A stretch of 64,000 nt of DNA from Flavobacterium sp. SUN052 (GCF_028867935.1 NZ_JAPQNS010000021.1:21939-85938); one strand, 5' to 3'; shown: positions 35,344 to 44,642, numbered from the stretch's first letter. Program-made: numbers and translations. The notes: generated from the letters alone by a model not told the origin.

Positions 35344-37611
35344 ATGCCCCACCGCTACCTTCTGTTTTTCTTATTTTTATCAAATACCGTTCTCGCCCAA
35401 ACCGACGCTGTCATTTTTGCCCCTGACTCGATCCGGCGAACGGTAAAAGCTACTCGTACTCAGTTACCAATCCGAGTTGATGGCCGGTTAGATGATGCCG
35501 CCTGGAAAAATGCCCTGCCAACCGGTCAATTTGTGATGGTAGAGCCCAAGCAAGGCAACGCTGTCAATCACGATACCGAAGTGCGGGTGCTCTATAGCCC
35601 TCAATACCTGTACATCGGGGCATTCTGCCGAGATTCAGCCGGTCGGAGAAGCATTCGTGCCACTGATTTTCGACGCGATTTTAACCAACGGGCGCACGAC
35701 TTTTTTGCTATTGCCATTGACGGATTCAGCGACCGGCGTAACGCCATGATGCTGTCTACAAACCCTTACGGTACCCAGCGCGATTTGCTTTCCTTCGATG
35801 ATGTGCTCTATGACACTGACTGGGATGGCCTTTGGCGCGTTCGAACTATGCGTTCTGATTCAGGCTGGACGGCCGAGTTCGCGATTCCCTGGCAGACGCT
35901 CCGTTATCCCAAATCGTCTGACTCAACCCAGACCTGGGGAATCAATTTCTCGCGCACCCGGCGCATGACCAACGAGCAGTCGGGCTGGTCGCGCTACCCG
36001 CGCGCATTCAGTGCGTTGCGAATGGCTTATGCCGGACAAGTAAGCGGTTTGCAACCACCCCCGCCTTCTCCCAATATCCGGGTACAACCCTATGTGCTAA
36101 CTTCATTTGACCGCTACCGAAGCACGGGCGTAGGCTCGCCATCCGAAAAAACGACCCGCGACGAAATGGTGAAGTTTGGCGGAGAGCTGAAATGGGCCAT
36201 TAATCCTAATACGGTGTTGGACTTGACAGCCAACACCGACTTTGCCCAAGCTGATGCAGACCGGCAGGTAAACAACGTGACTCGTTTTTCGGTGTTTTTC
36301 CCCGAACGGCGGCAATTTTTTCTCGAAAATGCCAGCTTGTTTGGCGCTGGATTAAGCCCTAGTCCCGATTTATCAGGCGGTTCCATGCGGATTCAGCCAT
36401 TTTTTAGCCGTAGCATTGGCCTTGACAACTTCGGTAATCCCATCCCGATTGATGCAGGGGCCCGGTTGGTGTACCGATCGTTGAAACGCAACTTCGGAGG
36501 CCTTCTAATGCGGCAGCGCGGTACCGACCAAAGCCCGGCCACAACCTTTGCCGTGGGGCGTTACTCTCAAAACTTTGGGACGCAAAACCGCATTGGGGGC
36601 TTATTCACCGTTCGGCAGCAAAGCGACTTGAGTATGGGGGTAGATTCGGTACGGCCCGGCGTCACAAATCTTGTAGGGGCTATTGATGGCTTTTTCCGGT
36701 TCAACGAATCGCACTCGCTCAGTACCATGCTGATTCAGTCGGCGTCGACGGATGGTCGGGATCGGGGTATGGCCGGGTATGCTCAATACTATTACACCAC
36801 CAACCAATGGAAAATCTGGTGGACACAATCGGTGGTGACCAAAAATTTCAACCCGGCGGTTGGGTTTGTTTCGCGGGGTGATGTGATTGCTACCACACCC
36901 GGTGTTTTCTGGTATAATCGGGGGCGATGGATTCCATTCAAGAAAGTCATTCGGGCTTTCGAGCCGGGGGTTACTGTTGAACTGTATCATCAGGCCTCTA
37001 CCAGAAAACTTACTGAGCAGGTAATTAGCTTCAATCCGATCTGGTTTAACTTTCAACGGGGTGGCTATTTCGGCGTTATCATAAACCCAACCAAGCAAAA
37101 CCTGACCGAAGCCTTTCAACCGTTGGGTGTCCGCATTGCTCCGGGAGTATATCATTACACGCGTTATCAATACTGGAACGCCAGTGATCCTTCACGTAAG
37201 CTTTCGTACACCGCCAACTATGAAACAGGGCGCTATTACAACGGCAGACTCGGTACGCTCGACTTTACTTTACGATACGCTCCCCTACCCCATATCTCGC
37301 TGGCCGGGCGCTGGGTCCGGAATCAGTTTCGCAACGTAGGTGAGGAACCCACCAGCCCAGCCGTCGACTTGTATTCGATTGAAGGGCGGTTGGCTCTGAA
37401 TCCGCGTCTGCAACTGATTGGGTTTTATCAGCAAAACATCACCGATGGGCAACGGCTCAACGCCCGCGACACCTATAATATCAGGCTGGCCTGGGAGTAT
37501 CGCCCTCTTTCGTTTTTGTATGTGGTATTCAACCGGCGGGCTACCAACAGCCTCGCCCGGCAGGATGAGCAACACGTAATTGCGAAACTGAGCTACCTGA
37601 AGCAATTTTAG
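35344..37611 (+). CDS. DUF5916 protein with N-terminal carbohydrate-binding (CBM9-like) domain
   Basis: A 755-residue exported protein: signal peptide to LAQT (about residue 20), then a CBM9-like domain (RVDGRLDDAAWKNALPTGQF, VRVLYSPQYLYIGAFCRDS) up to about residue 220, and a C-terminal DUF5916 beta-barrel-like domain rich in alternating aromatics and terminating in LSYLKQF, an outer-membrane-barrel style end. The ATG at 35344 is chosen because a two-box promoter ends just upstream. Role unknown; outer-membrane localisation is inferred. Confidence 0.88.
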   Translation: MPHRYLLFFLFLSNTVLAQTDAVIFAPDSIRRTVKATRTQLPIRVDGRLDDAAWKNALPTGQFVMVEPKQGNAVNHDTEVRVLYSPQYLYIGAFCRDSAGRRSIRATDFRRDFNQRAHDFFAIAIDGFSDRRNAMMLSTNPYGTQRDLLSFDDVLYDTDWDGLWRVRTMRSDSGWTAEFAIPWQTLRYPKSSDSTQTWGINFSRTRRMTNEQSGWSRYPRAFSALRMAYAGQVSGLQPPPPSPNIRVQPYVLTSFDRYRSTGVGSPSEKTTRDEMVKFGGELKWAINPNTVLDLTANTDFAQADADRQVNNVTRFSVFFPERRQFFLENASLFGAGLSPSPDLSGGSMRIQPFFSRSIGLDNFGNPIPIDAGARLVYRSLKRNFGGLLMRQRGTDQSPATTFAVGRYSQNFGTQNRIGGLFTVRQQSDLSMGVDSVRPGVTNLVGAIDGFFRFNESHSLSTMLIQSASTDGRDRGMAGYAQYYYTTNQWKIWWTQSVVTKNFNPAVGFVSRGDVIATTPGVFWYNRGRWIPFKKVIRAFEPGVTVELYHQASTRKLTEQVISFNPIWFNFQRGGYFGVIINPTKQNLTEAFQPLGVRIAPGVYHYTRYQYWNASDPSRKLSYTANYETGRYYNGRLGTLDFTLRYAPLPHISLAGRWVRNQFRNVGEEPTSPAVDLYSIEGRLALNPRLQLIGFYQQNITDGQRLNARDTYNIRLAWEYRPLSFLYVVFNRRATNSLARQDEQHVIAKLSYLKQF

Positions 37612-37633
37612 CTTGAATACAGAAGCACAAAAA

Positions 37634-37658
37634 AGGCCCCTGTTCAGCACAGGGACCT
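37634..37658 (-). terminator. Terminator for the Tyr/Gly-rich protein gene (also within the DUF5916 3' region)
   Basis: A 10-bp stem with one mismatch (AGGCCCCTGT and AGGTCCCTGT on the other strand) is followed on the minus strand by six T. It lies between convergent genes. Confidence 0.7.
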
Positions 37659-37683
37659 CGATCATGATTGGTGAGATTGGAGC

Positions 37684-38220
37684 TTATCGACCGCCGTTAT
37701 ATGAGCCATAAGGACCAGAACGACGATACGGATCGTTACCATTTGGCTGGCCGTACCCCGGTTGGCCGTATCCCCGGCGACCATACTGACCGCGAGGAGG
37801 TTGCACTCGGCTCAGGACAATAGACCGTTGCTGGGGAGTCATTACGCTCAGCATATCGCCGAATTTCTGCTGCTGCATCTGACGGAAACGAGGATCACGT
37901 TGGTCGACCCGGAAACGATCGTAGTAATTATCGATCCGCTCCAGTTCGCGACGCTGGCTACGGCTCAAATTAAGCTCGTCGCGCCAGTGACCTCTCCAGA
38001 ATTCGTGATCAGACTGAAAGTCGTTGTAGCCGTACCCATCCCAGTTGCGGTTACGCCAGTCGTTGTTATTCCGGTCATAGCCATACCGATCGTTGCCATA
38101 GCCGGGCTGGTTATAACCAGGTTGATTGTTGTCGTAACGGTTACCGTTTTGGGCAGAAGCAAGGCTAGCAACTAATAAAAAGCTAGCGGCAAAAAGGGCA
38201 ATTTTGTTCGTGTAGTTCAT
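37684..38220 (-). CDS. Secreted Tyr/Gly/Asn-rich protein with Spy/CpxP-like helical core
   Basis: A 178-residue protein: signal peptide to LASAQ (about residue 23), a disordered stretch of GYxNDRYGYDRNN-type repeats, a helical core (ELNLSRSQRRELERIDNYYD, MLSVMTPQQRSIVL) that resembles LTxxQ-type Spy/CpxP chaperones, and a C-terminal repeat GQYGRRGYGQPGYGQP. Periplasmic stress or metal-related role by analogy only. Standing alone, followed by a terminator. Confidence 0.7.
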   Translation of the reverse strand: MNYTNKIALFAASFLLVASLASAQNGNRYDNNQPGYNQPGYGNDRYGYDRNNNDWRNRNWDGYGYNDFQSDHEFWRGHWRDELNLSRSQRRELERIDNYYDRFRVDQRDPRFRQMQQQKFGDMLSVMTPQQRSIVLSRVQPPRGQYGRRGYGQPGYGQPNGNDPYRRSGPYGSYNGGR

Positions 38221-38295
38221 GGCAGAATTTGTTGTTTACTGGTCAAATCTGCCGATTAGATTGTACGCAAAAGAAAAGGTTTAATTCAACTTTTC

Positions 38296-38330
38296 AGAGA
38301 TGACATCTTGGTTTGAAAGATGTCATCTCT
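38296..38330. repeat. Palindromic repeat, AGAGATGACATCTT family
   Basis: Perfect 14-bp arms (38296-38309 and 38317-38330) with a 7-nt loop, just after the stop of the MG2/TonB-plug gene (minus strand), where it may act as terminator. The same word occurs twice inside the S9 peptidase gene at 53194-53256. Confidence 0.85.
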
Positions 38331-38336
38331 ATGTGC

Positions 38337-40847
38337 TCAATCAACCTGAACTTCTGTTTTTCCAGAACCCATTTTGCCGCTTACGGTTGCACCTTCAGCA
38401 ACAATCCGAAGCTTGGTTTTAGCATCTGAGGCAAAGAATCTGACGGTTGCTTTTCCGTCAGCCCCGGTGGTTACCATAGGTGCCCAATGCAGCGTAGCCC
38501 GGTAATCGGGCCGGACATGTTCGGGCTTTTTCTGGTCATATTGAGGAGCATAAAACTCGCGCACAGGAGCATAGCCAATGATACGGGTTGCCAGCGTACC
38601 AGGTGATTTATCATTGGTGAGATCGTAACTGGGAGAACCACGCTTTGTTAACACATTAATAACTCCCCCTGCTCCATTAGACCCGGCCATGATACTGGCT
38701 CCACCGCCGGTTAATACATCTACTGCATCGATATCATTCACCGAAAGGCTCATGAGTGCGTCTTTACTGGAATGCATCCCATCCATAAAAAAAGCCGGTT
38801 CGATAGCACCCTGAAAATTAGCGGCTCCCCGAATCTGCACCGTTGCGTTATAACCCGAGCCCGACACCTGAACCCCAGCCAGCCGACTTCGGATCACATC
38901 CAGAAACGTCTGGGCACCGCCCGTAATCATGGGGTCAAACTTAACCGTTTTGTCAGGCGTCGAATAGAGCATCCGGCGCGTATCGCGGACGGGTTCACGT
39001 TTGGCTTTCACTGTTACGGCTTGAAGGAGTACCTCGTTATTGCGCTTGATCTGTCGCTCAATTTCCAGGTATTCGTTGGTCCGCTTCAAAAACTCGGCAA
39101 GTTCATCCGGTCCAAGCAGCAGGGAGTTATACGGAACTTTGGTAATGCGAACGGTTGGTTTGGTCAGCTGATCGAGTGTGATCGTATAGTTTCGGTTACC
39201 GCCTTTTTGAGCGAGTGCCTGAATAAAAACGCCGGTCGAGTCGTAAAAATCCATACCAGTGGTCATAAACCGGCCCATTTCGTCGGCCTGGCCCATCATC
39301 ATGGATCGAGTACTATCCTTTTTCATGAGCAGAAAGGTCATCATCACATTTTCGGCCGGTTTGTTGTTGGGCCGGCTCACTTGTCCTGAAAACAATAGCC
39401 CATCTTCCACCACATACTTGGGGGCGGGTATGGTTTCTTTCAGCACGTCGGGCCAGGTAAACCGTCGCCATCCCTGAGTCATCATCAGCCAGTCGAGTTG
39501 TTGGACCCGGTTAGTATTGGCGTCGTCGAAATAAGCACCAGGCTGTTCTACAGTCCCGGTGAGGTCAGAGGTGAGCAGCAAGTGAGAAACGAGCGTACCG
39601 GGATTTTCTTCAAAAGTAGGGGCAAGTTTCTCGTCGGTTGCGGCCAGCGAGAGCATCGTTTCAACGGGTTTTCCTTCTGGATCTGTAATAGTAACGTCTA
39701 CGTCAACAGCTTCACGGGGTTTGTAGGTGGCTTTGCTGGATGTCAGTTTTACCATCAGCCGATCTTTTTGATCAATGAACACGAGCCGCTCACAAACCGG
39801 CACATTCTTCTCGTCGAACAACGTCAATTGAGCAATCCCATCCGGGAATTTTTCACGAGGAATCTGAATCAGAAAGGCCTTCTTAGTCAGGGGTGCCTGA
39901 GCAGCATGAATGATCATTCCCCGCGTCTGGGCAATCAGGGTGATCCGCCCGGCACTGGACCCAGCTTCAATTGGAATACTTTTATTGTGCTGCACAAACA
40001 CCTTTATGTTGCTGGGGTTGCTGACATTATCTACTGTCAACACATAACCCAATGGCTGAACAGAAGGCATGGGGTACGTGAAAAACTTTTGAGTCCCGGA
40101 AGCACGCGCAAAAACGGTGTAGGTCTGATTCGGCTCCGGCGTTATAGAAAATGTACCCATACCCCGGTGTAAACTGCTAAAGCCCATCACCGTATCGTTC
40201 TGATTATTTAGCACAAAGCCGTCAATATCCAACCCGATACCCAACGAACTGATCGCTTTAAATGCAATGCGGCTGTTGAGTCCCAGCACCAACTGACCGC
40301 CTTCGGGCAACAGTTGCAGGTCGGGCCGGGCTGCCGGTACGCCGGTCCGAGTCAGCCTTTGATCAACTTTTGCAGACCGATCGGGGGCATCGTCAGCCCG
40401 AAGCAGCGTCAGTTTTTTAGTAAAATAGTAGTCAGTCGGGAAGTTTCGCATCCAGCCAGTGTAGGCTCGAAGCAGATATGTACCGGTGGGTAACGAGTCG
40501 GGCAGGGCCAACTGACCGGGAGCCTGACCTTTGGTAGCTTTCAGCTTAATTTCTCGTACAACGCGGCTGGTTTCAGTATTCACTAAATCAACATACAGCA
40601 CCCGGCTGGCCGAATCGATACCATGGCTGATTCCTTCAAACAAATACCCCTTAAGCCAGATTGTTTCACCGGGAACATAGTTGTCACGGTCGGTCTGTAT
40701 GTATACTTTTTCGGTAGGGAGCTGTTGGTTGTAAGCGGCTAATTTTTCGACAAGTGTAGTTACAAAAGGGTCGTCAGTGGCGCGGAAGGCTGTAAAGCCA
40801 ATGGTAAGAACAAAAAAAACAACTAATAATGGCTGGATACGGGGCAT
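38337..40847 (-). CDS. MG2-domain and TonB-plug-domain protein
   Basis: An 836-residue exported protein starting at the ATG at 40847 (MPRIQPLLVVFFVLTIGF). The N-terminal half has an alpha-2-macroglobulin-like MG2 domain (PTEKVYIQTDRDNYVPGETI, LPTGTYLLRAYTGWMRNF); around residues 650-770 is a TonB-dependent-receptor plug (VRDTRRMLYSTPD, RLAGVQVSGSGYNATVQIRG, DIDAVDVLTGGGASIMAGS, GGVINVLTKRG); the end (TTGADGKATVRFFASD) is another beta domain. No 22-strand barrel follows. Such proteins in Bacteroidota are of unknown function, possibly surface-polymer transport or adhesion. Confidence 0.85.
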   Translation of the reverse strand: MPRIQPLLVVFFVLTIGFTAFRATDDPFVTTLVEKLAAYNQQLPTEKVYIQTDRDNYVPGETIWLKGYLFEGISHGIDSASRVLYVDLVNTETSRVVREIKLKATKGQAPGQLALPDSLPTGTYLLRAYTGWMRNFPTDYYFTKKLTLLRADDAPDRSAKVDQRLTRTGVPAARPDLQLLPEGGQLVLGLNSRIAFKAISSLGIGLDIDGFVLNNQNDTVMGFSSLHRGMGTFSITPEPNQTYTVFARASGTQKFFTYPMPSVQPLGYVLTVDNVSNPSNIKVFVQHNKSIPIEAGSSAGRITLIAQTRGMIIHAAQAPLTKKAFLIQIPREKFPDGIAQLTLFDEKNVPVCERLVFIDQKDRLMVKLTSSKATYKPREAVDVDVTITDPEGKPVETMLSLAATDEKLAPTFEENPGTLVSHLLLTSDLTGTVEQPGAYFDDANTNRVQQLDWLMMTQGWRRFTWPDVLKETIPAPKYVVEDGLLFSGQVSRPNNKPAENVMMTFLLMKKDSTRSMMMGQADEMGRFMTTGMDFYDSTGVFIQALAQKGGNRNYTITLDQLTKPTVRITKVPYNSLLLGPDELAEFLKRTNEYLEIERQIKRNNEVLLQAVTVKAKREPVRDTRRMLYSTPDKTVKFDPMITGGAQTFLDVIRSRLAGVQVSGSGYNATVQIRGAANFQGAIEPAFFMDGMHSSKDALMSLSVNDIDAVDVLTGGGASIMAGSNGAGGVINVLTKRGSPSYDLTNDKSPGTLATRIIGYAPVREFYAPQYDQKKPEHVRPDYRATLHWAPMVTTGADGKATVRFFASDAKTKLRIVAEGATVSGKMGSGKTEVQVD

Positions 40848-40921
40848 GGTGGTATGTTTTCCGTGGAAAACAATCAGATCTAAATTTTCGCCCATAAATT
40901 AGCAAAAAATAGTAACCGAAT

Positions 40922-41569
40922 ATGACTTCCTCTTCACAAAAAATAGCATTGGTTCTTGGTGCAACCGGACTTATTGGAAACCAGTTAACGCACAAACTTT
41001 GCCAATCGGCTTATTATGAACGGGTAAAAGTATTGGTGCGGAAACCCTTGGGATGGCAGCATCCGCGCTTACAGGAAATCCAGTTTGATTTCGACCGGCC
41101 CAACGGCTTACTCACCCAGGCCGACGATATTTTTTGCTGCCTTGGCACCACTATGAAAAAGGCAGGTTCTAAAGAAGCATTCCGCAAAGTCGATTATCAA
41201 TACCCAATGGACATTGCCCGCCTTGGCCGCGAACAGGGTGCCACTCAATTTGCCCTTGTTTCGTCAATGGGTGCCGACCCCAAATCTATGTTTTTCTACA
41301 ACCGTGTGAAGGGCGAATTAGAGCGTGACCTGAATTTTCTGAATTACCGTACTCTTCTCATTTTCAGACCATCGTTGCTGCTGGGTAAGCGTTCGGAGTC
41401 GCGTCTGGGCGAGAAAATTGGGGAGGGCGTGATGAAGTTACTAAACCCATTGATTCCGGCTAAATACAAAGCCATCGAGTCAGATACGGTTGCCGAAGCG
41501 ATGTGTGCCAAAACGCAGCAAGGCCTCACTGGGCGGCACGTGTTCGAGTCCGATGCCATTGGGGTGTAG
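40922..41569 (+). CDS. NAD(P)-binding atypical short-chain dehydrogenase (HTATIP2-like)
   Basis: A 215-residue Rossmann-fold protein beginning with IALVLGATGLIGNQL; later features are DDIFCCLGTTMKKAGSKEAF, FALVSSMGADPKSMFFYNRV with the Ser and the YNRVK-type lysine, and FRPSLLLGKR. This pattern belongs to the extended or atypical SDR group near human HTATIP2. The substrate is unknown. Monocistronic; divergent from the MG2 gene. Confidence 0.88.
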   Translation: MTSSSQKIALVLGATGLIGNQLTHKLCQSAYYERVKVLVRKPLGWQHPRLQEIQFDFDRPNGLLTQADDIFCCLGTTMKKAGSKEAFRKVDYQYPMDIARLGREQGATQFALVSSMGADPKSMFFYNRVKGELERDLNFLNYRTLLIFRPSLLLGKRSESRLGEKIGEGVMKLLNPLIPAKYKAIESDTVAEAMCAKTQQGLTGRHVFESDAIGV

Positions 41570-41621
41570 GGATTTATGAACCGGTGCTAAGCGCTGAACC
41601 GGAATACTAATCGTTTACGTT

Positions 41622-41629
41622 TAGTTTTG
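41622..41629 (+). promoter_or_regulatory. -7-like promoter element close to the ATPase gene
   Basis: TAGTTTTG fits TAnnTTTG but ends only 2 nt before the ATG at 41631. If used, transcription would start at about 41636 and translation from 41655 or 41658. Confidence 0.4.
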
Positions 41630-41630
41630 T

Positions 41631-43022
41631 ATGGTTTTTGATCCTGCCCTTTCTATGATGCGCAAAGCAACCCGAATGGAAGAAATCGACGCGGCTGTTA
41701 ACAAGTTCGAACCAGTCACGCCCGATCATGAGTTTTATGTCAATTTCGAAAATTTGCGCGGCAATTTTCAAGAGCGCCGGGTTATGCGAATTCTGAATGC
41801 TATCCCTAAAAATGGGAAGTACCACTTTGACTATCAACCTAATCGTTATAATAAAACGCTGCTGTTTCTGGCCGGAATGCGTGGGTCAGGCAAAACCTCA
41901 GAGCTAGCAAAATACTGCCAACTACTTGACTCACCAGATTGCTTTTTCGTGGTGACCTGCAATGTGGATACAGATCTTGATCTGAATAACATGCAGTACA
42001 TGGACATTCTGATCTTTCAGTTAGAAAAGCTTCTGGAGAAAGCCCAAGATCGTGGTTTGGAGTTAGACCAGTCGATTATCGATAGCCTTGAAATTTGGTT
42101 TCAGGAGCGGGTAAAAGAAATTAATCGAAGCCTGAAAACGGAGGGTAGCGCAGAATTAGAAATTGGAAATGATGACTCGTTCTCTGTAGCGGGATTATTG
42201 GGGAAACTGATTGGTGTCACTGGCAAACTTAAAGCGGGGCTCTCAGGCAGTTATGAACGCGCTGAAGCCATTCGTACCAACATTAAGAATCGGTTTCCAG
42301 ACTTCGCCGTAAAATTCAATACGTTTATTGAGCAGACCAATCAGCAACTCCGCAAGGAAGGTAAGGGGCAGGAGGTGTTGTTTATAGTAGACGGTCTGGA
42401 GAAAACGATGACTGCTGAAACACGCCGTAAAATCATTCTGGACGAATCCAACCGGATTAAGGAAATCAAAGCCAACACTATTTTCACGCTGCCCATTGAG
42501 TTGATGAAAGAACGGGTTAGCCTAGAAAATTTTAGTGAGGTAGTTCCGTTTCCGTTTGTCAAGATTGTAGAACGGGATGGAACCGTTGTACAAAAAGCCA
42601 TTGAACGGTTTGAAGAATTTGTTTGCAAACGGGTAGCTAAATCGCTCTTCGATTCGGTCGATACAATTCATCTGGCTATTCATTTTAGTGGAGGCTCACC
42701 CCGACAACTACTCCGAATCATTGAACAGGCGACATGGGAGTTGGACGACGACGCTCAACAAATCACGAAGGAAGCTATTGAACGAGCTATTGACCAAATG
42801 GGTACATCGACCGCCCGCTATCTGGTACCTGCTGAATTTGAATTATTAAAAACTATAAAAGCTGATTTTGAGGCTGGGCAGTCAATTGGTTTCAGCGGTG
42901 ATATTCAGAAATTGTTGGAAGAGGGAGTCCTTTTTGAGTACAACGATGGAACTGACAAACGGGCAAACCCGGTACTCGAACGATCTAAATTGTACCAGTA
43001 TCGTGTTTTAGGGCAAGTCTGA
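41631..43022 (+). CDS. P-loop ATPase of an ATPase-TPR gene pair (AAA/STAND-like)
   Basis: 463 residues from the first ATG; a start at 41655 would give 455. Walker A is FLAGMRGSGKTSE (about 79-91), Walker B is VLFIVDGLEKT (about 247-257), a further GxP motif HFSGGSPRQLLRIIEQATWE (about 350) resembles sensor 2 of AAA or ORC-like ATPases and the STAND superfamily. A glycine-rich segment (AGLLGKLIGVTGKLKAGLSG) at about 190-210 is inserted between the two Walker motifs. No signal peptide. The stop overlaps the start of a TPR gene (TGATG), so the products are translationally coupled and probably act together. Target unknown. Confidence 0.8.
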   Translation: MVFDPALSMMRKATRMEEIDAAVNKFEPVTPDHEFYVNFENLRGNFQERRVMRILNAIPKNGKYHFDYQPNRYNKTLLFLAGMRGSGKTSELAKYCQLLDSPDCFFVVTCNVDTDLDLNNMQYMDILIFQLEKLLEKAQDRGLELDQSIIDSLEIWFQERVKEINRSLKTEGSAELEIGNDDSFSVAGLLGKLIGVTGKLKAGLSGSYERAEAIRTNIKNRFPDFAVKFNTFIEQTNQQLRKEGKGQEVLFIVDGLEKTMTAETRRKIILDESNRIKEIKANTIFTLPIELMKERVSLENFSEVVPFPFVKIVERDGTVVQKAIERFEEFVCKRVAKSLFDSVDTIHLAIHFSGGSPRQLLRIIEQATWELDDDAQQITKEAIERAIDQMGTSTARYLVPAEFELLKTIKADFEAGQSIGFSGDIQKLLEEGVLFEYNDGTDKRANPVLERSKLYQYRVLGQV

Positions 43023-44524
43023 TGGAAGCCGATTTTGCTCGCGAACTCCGCTTGCTTACCAACTCATTGCGGTATCCCACGTTTCGCTTTATTGTAATTG
43101 GGCATAACCGCAAAAGCATCATTACTGATGTGACTGCCCATATTCGGGCCGCTTACCCCGACCGACCTTATCACGAACTCCGGCTATCAGGCAAAACATA
43201 CCGGGAAATCATTGATTCGCTGAAGGGTTTTCAGGCAGGAATCGTCGTCATCCCCGATTTTGACTGGCTCTTTCAACCTGGCAATGAAGATGTATGCATA
43301 GGCTTCAATCAACGCCGGGATGCATTAGCTAAATTACCCATTGCCTTGCTTTGTTTTGTTGAACCAAGTGGTTACACTAATCTGCCTAAACGACTCCCAG
43401 ATTGGTGGTCGTTGCGATCTTTAGATTTGGAATTCCAGCAGGAGACAGCAGATGAAATACCCCAATTTATAAATTCAGAGCTAGAAAAATCTTCACTTGG
43501 CGGGCAGACGAAAGAAGAGAAAGAAGCAGAAATTGAGCGGCTTTTGGAACAGTTGAATACTGTTGAACCAGGCAATAAAAAGTTACTTTTATTGCTCAAT
43601 GACCAAATTGCCTCTCTATTTTATGATCTATCTCGTTATGACGAAGCAAAAAGTCATTGGAATGCAAGTCTGGCGTTTGCCCGTGAGACCGGTGATATCC
43701 AAGGGGAAGGAATTACACTCAATAACATTAGCCAGATTTATCGAGCCCGGGGAGATTTCGAAACGGCCCTGACCTATCTAAAACAGAGCCTGAGCATCCA
43801 ACAGAAAATCGGTGATACCCAAGAGGAAGGAACCTCCCTCAACAACATTAGCCAGATTTATCAAGCCCGGGGAGAATACGAAACAGCACTGACCTATCTG
43901 AAACAGAGTTTGGGTATAGCACAGCAAATCGGTGATACCCAAGGGGAAGGAACCACCCTCAATAACATTAGCCAGATTTATCGAGCCCGAGGAGATTTCG
44001 AAACGGCCCTGACCTATCTAAAAGACAGCCTGAGCATCCGACAGAAAATCGGTGATATCCAAGGGGAAGGAACCACCCTCAATAACATTAGCCAGATTTA
44101 TAAAGCCCGGGGAGATTATGAAACGGCTCTGACCTATCTAAAAGACAGCCTGAGCATCCGACAGAAAATCGGTGATACCCAAGGGGAAGGAACCACCCTC
44201 AATAACATTAGCCAGATTTATCAAGCCCGGGGAGATTACGAAACGGCCCTGACCTATCTGAAGCAGAGCCTGAACATCCGACAGCAAATCGGTGATAAAA
44301 GTGGCGAGGCTACAAGCTTGCATAATATAGGAGCAATCTACTTTGAGCAAAATCAGGACTTTGAGAAGGCCCTTCCGTTTCTCTGGCGAGCTTTCTCAAT
44401 TTTCAAACAACTTGGTTCTCCAAGTGCTAATGGCACACTCCAATATCTCAACATCATTCGCCAACAAATCGGTGAAGAACGCTACAATCAACTGTTGCAA
44501 TCACTACCCGAAACCCCAGATTAA
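43022..44524 (+). CDS. TPR protein coupled to a P-loop ATPase
   Basis: A 500-residue cytoplasmic protein. Residues 1-150 form a domain with RFIVIGHNRKSIITDVTAHI (a decayed P-loop in appearance), AGIVVIPDFDWLFQP and the QRRDALAKLPIALLCFVEP, LPDWWSLRSLDLEFQ segment, a pattern that I know from N-terminal domains of STAND-type TPR proteins. Residues 150-215 are a charged linker; from residue 224 come five almost identical 40-residue TPRs (consensus GDTQGEGTTLNNISQIYRAR then a second half), then a sixth divergent unit and a helical end. It begins 1 nt before the ATPase stop. Partner recognition by the TPR face is inferred. Confidence 0.8.
   Translation: MEADFARELRLLTNSLRYPTFRFIVIGHNRKSIITDVTAHIRAAYPDRPYHELRLSGKTYREIIDSLKGFQAGIVVIPDFDWLFQPGNEDVCIGFNQRRDALAKLPIALLCFVEPSGYTNLPKRLPDWWSLRSLDLEFQQETADEIPQFINSELEKSSLGGQTKEEKEAEIERLLEQLNTVEPGNKKLLLLLNDQIASLFYDLSRYDEAKSHWNASLAFARETGDIQGEGITLNNISQIYRARGDFETALTYLKQSLSIQQKIGDTQEEGTSLNNISQIYQARGEYETALTYLKQSLGIAQQIGDTQGEGTTLNNISQIYRARGDFETALTYLKDSLSIRQKIGDIQGEGTTLNNISQIYKARGDYETALTYLKDSLSIRQKIGDTQGEGTTLNNISQIYQARGDYETALTYLKQSLNIRQQIGDKSGEATSLHNIGAIYFEQNQDFEKALPFLWRAFSIFKQLGSPSANGTLQYLNIIRQQIGEERYNQLLQSLPETPD
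43691..44290 (+). repeat. Five tandem 120-bp TPR-coding repeats, followed by a divergent sixth
   Basis: Units begin at 43691, 43811, 43931, 44051 and 44171, each opening GGTGATA and containing AACATTAGCCAGATTTAT; the units differ from one another at only a few positions. Each codes for one 40-residue repeat. The divergent sixth unit starts at 44291. Recent expansion or gene conversion is implied. Confidence 0.9.
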
Positions 44525-44642
44525 TAGGGGCTAATTCATTGACCTACGGATTGGCAGATTACAAATCCACCGTACAATCACCACTAATCACCAATTCAGC
44601 GCACTCAACATTTTTTTGGCATCGCTGGCGCCAATTGCCGCG

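Noticed and set aside
38772..40172. Long antisense frames across the MG2/TonB-plug gene
   Set aside because: They mirror codon bias of the real gene and show no domain or start context.
43691..44290. Direct repeats as a CRISPR array
   Set aside because: The 120-nt units abut with no unique spacers, and they read through as TPR protein.
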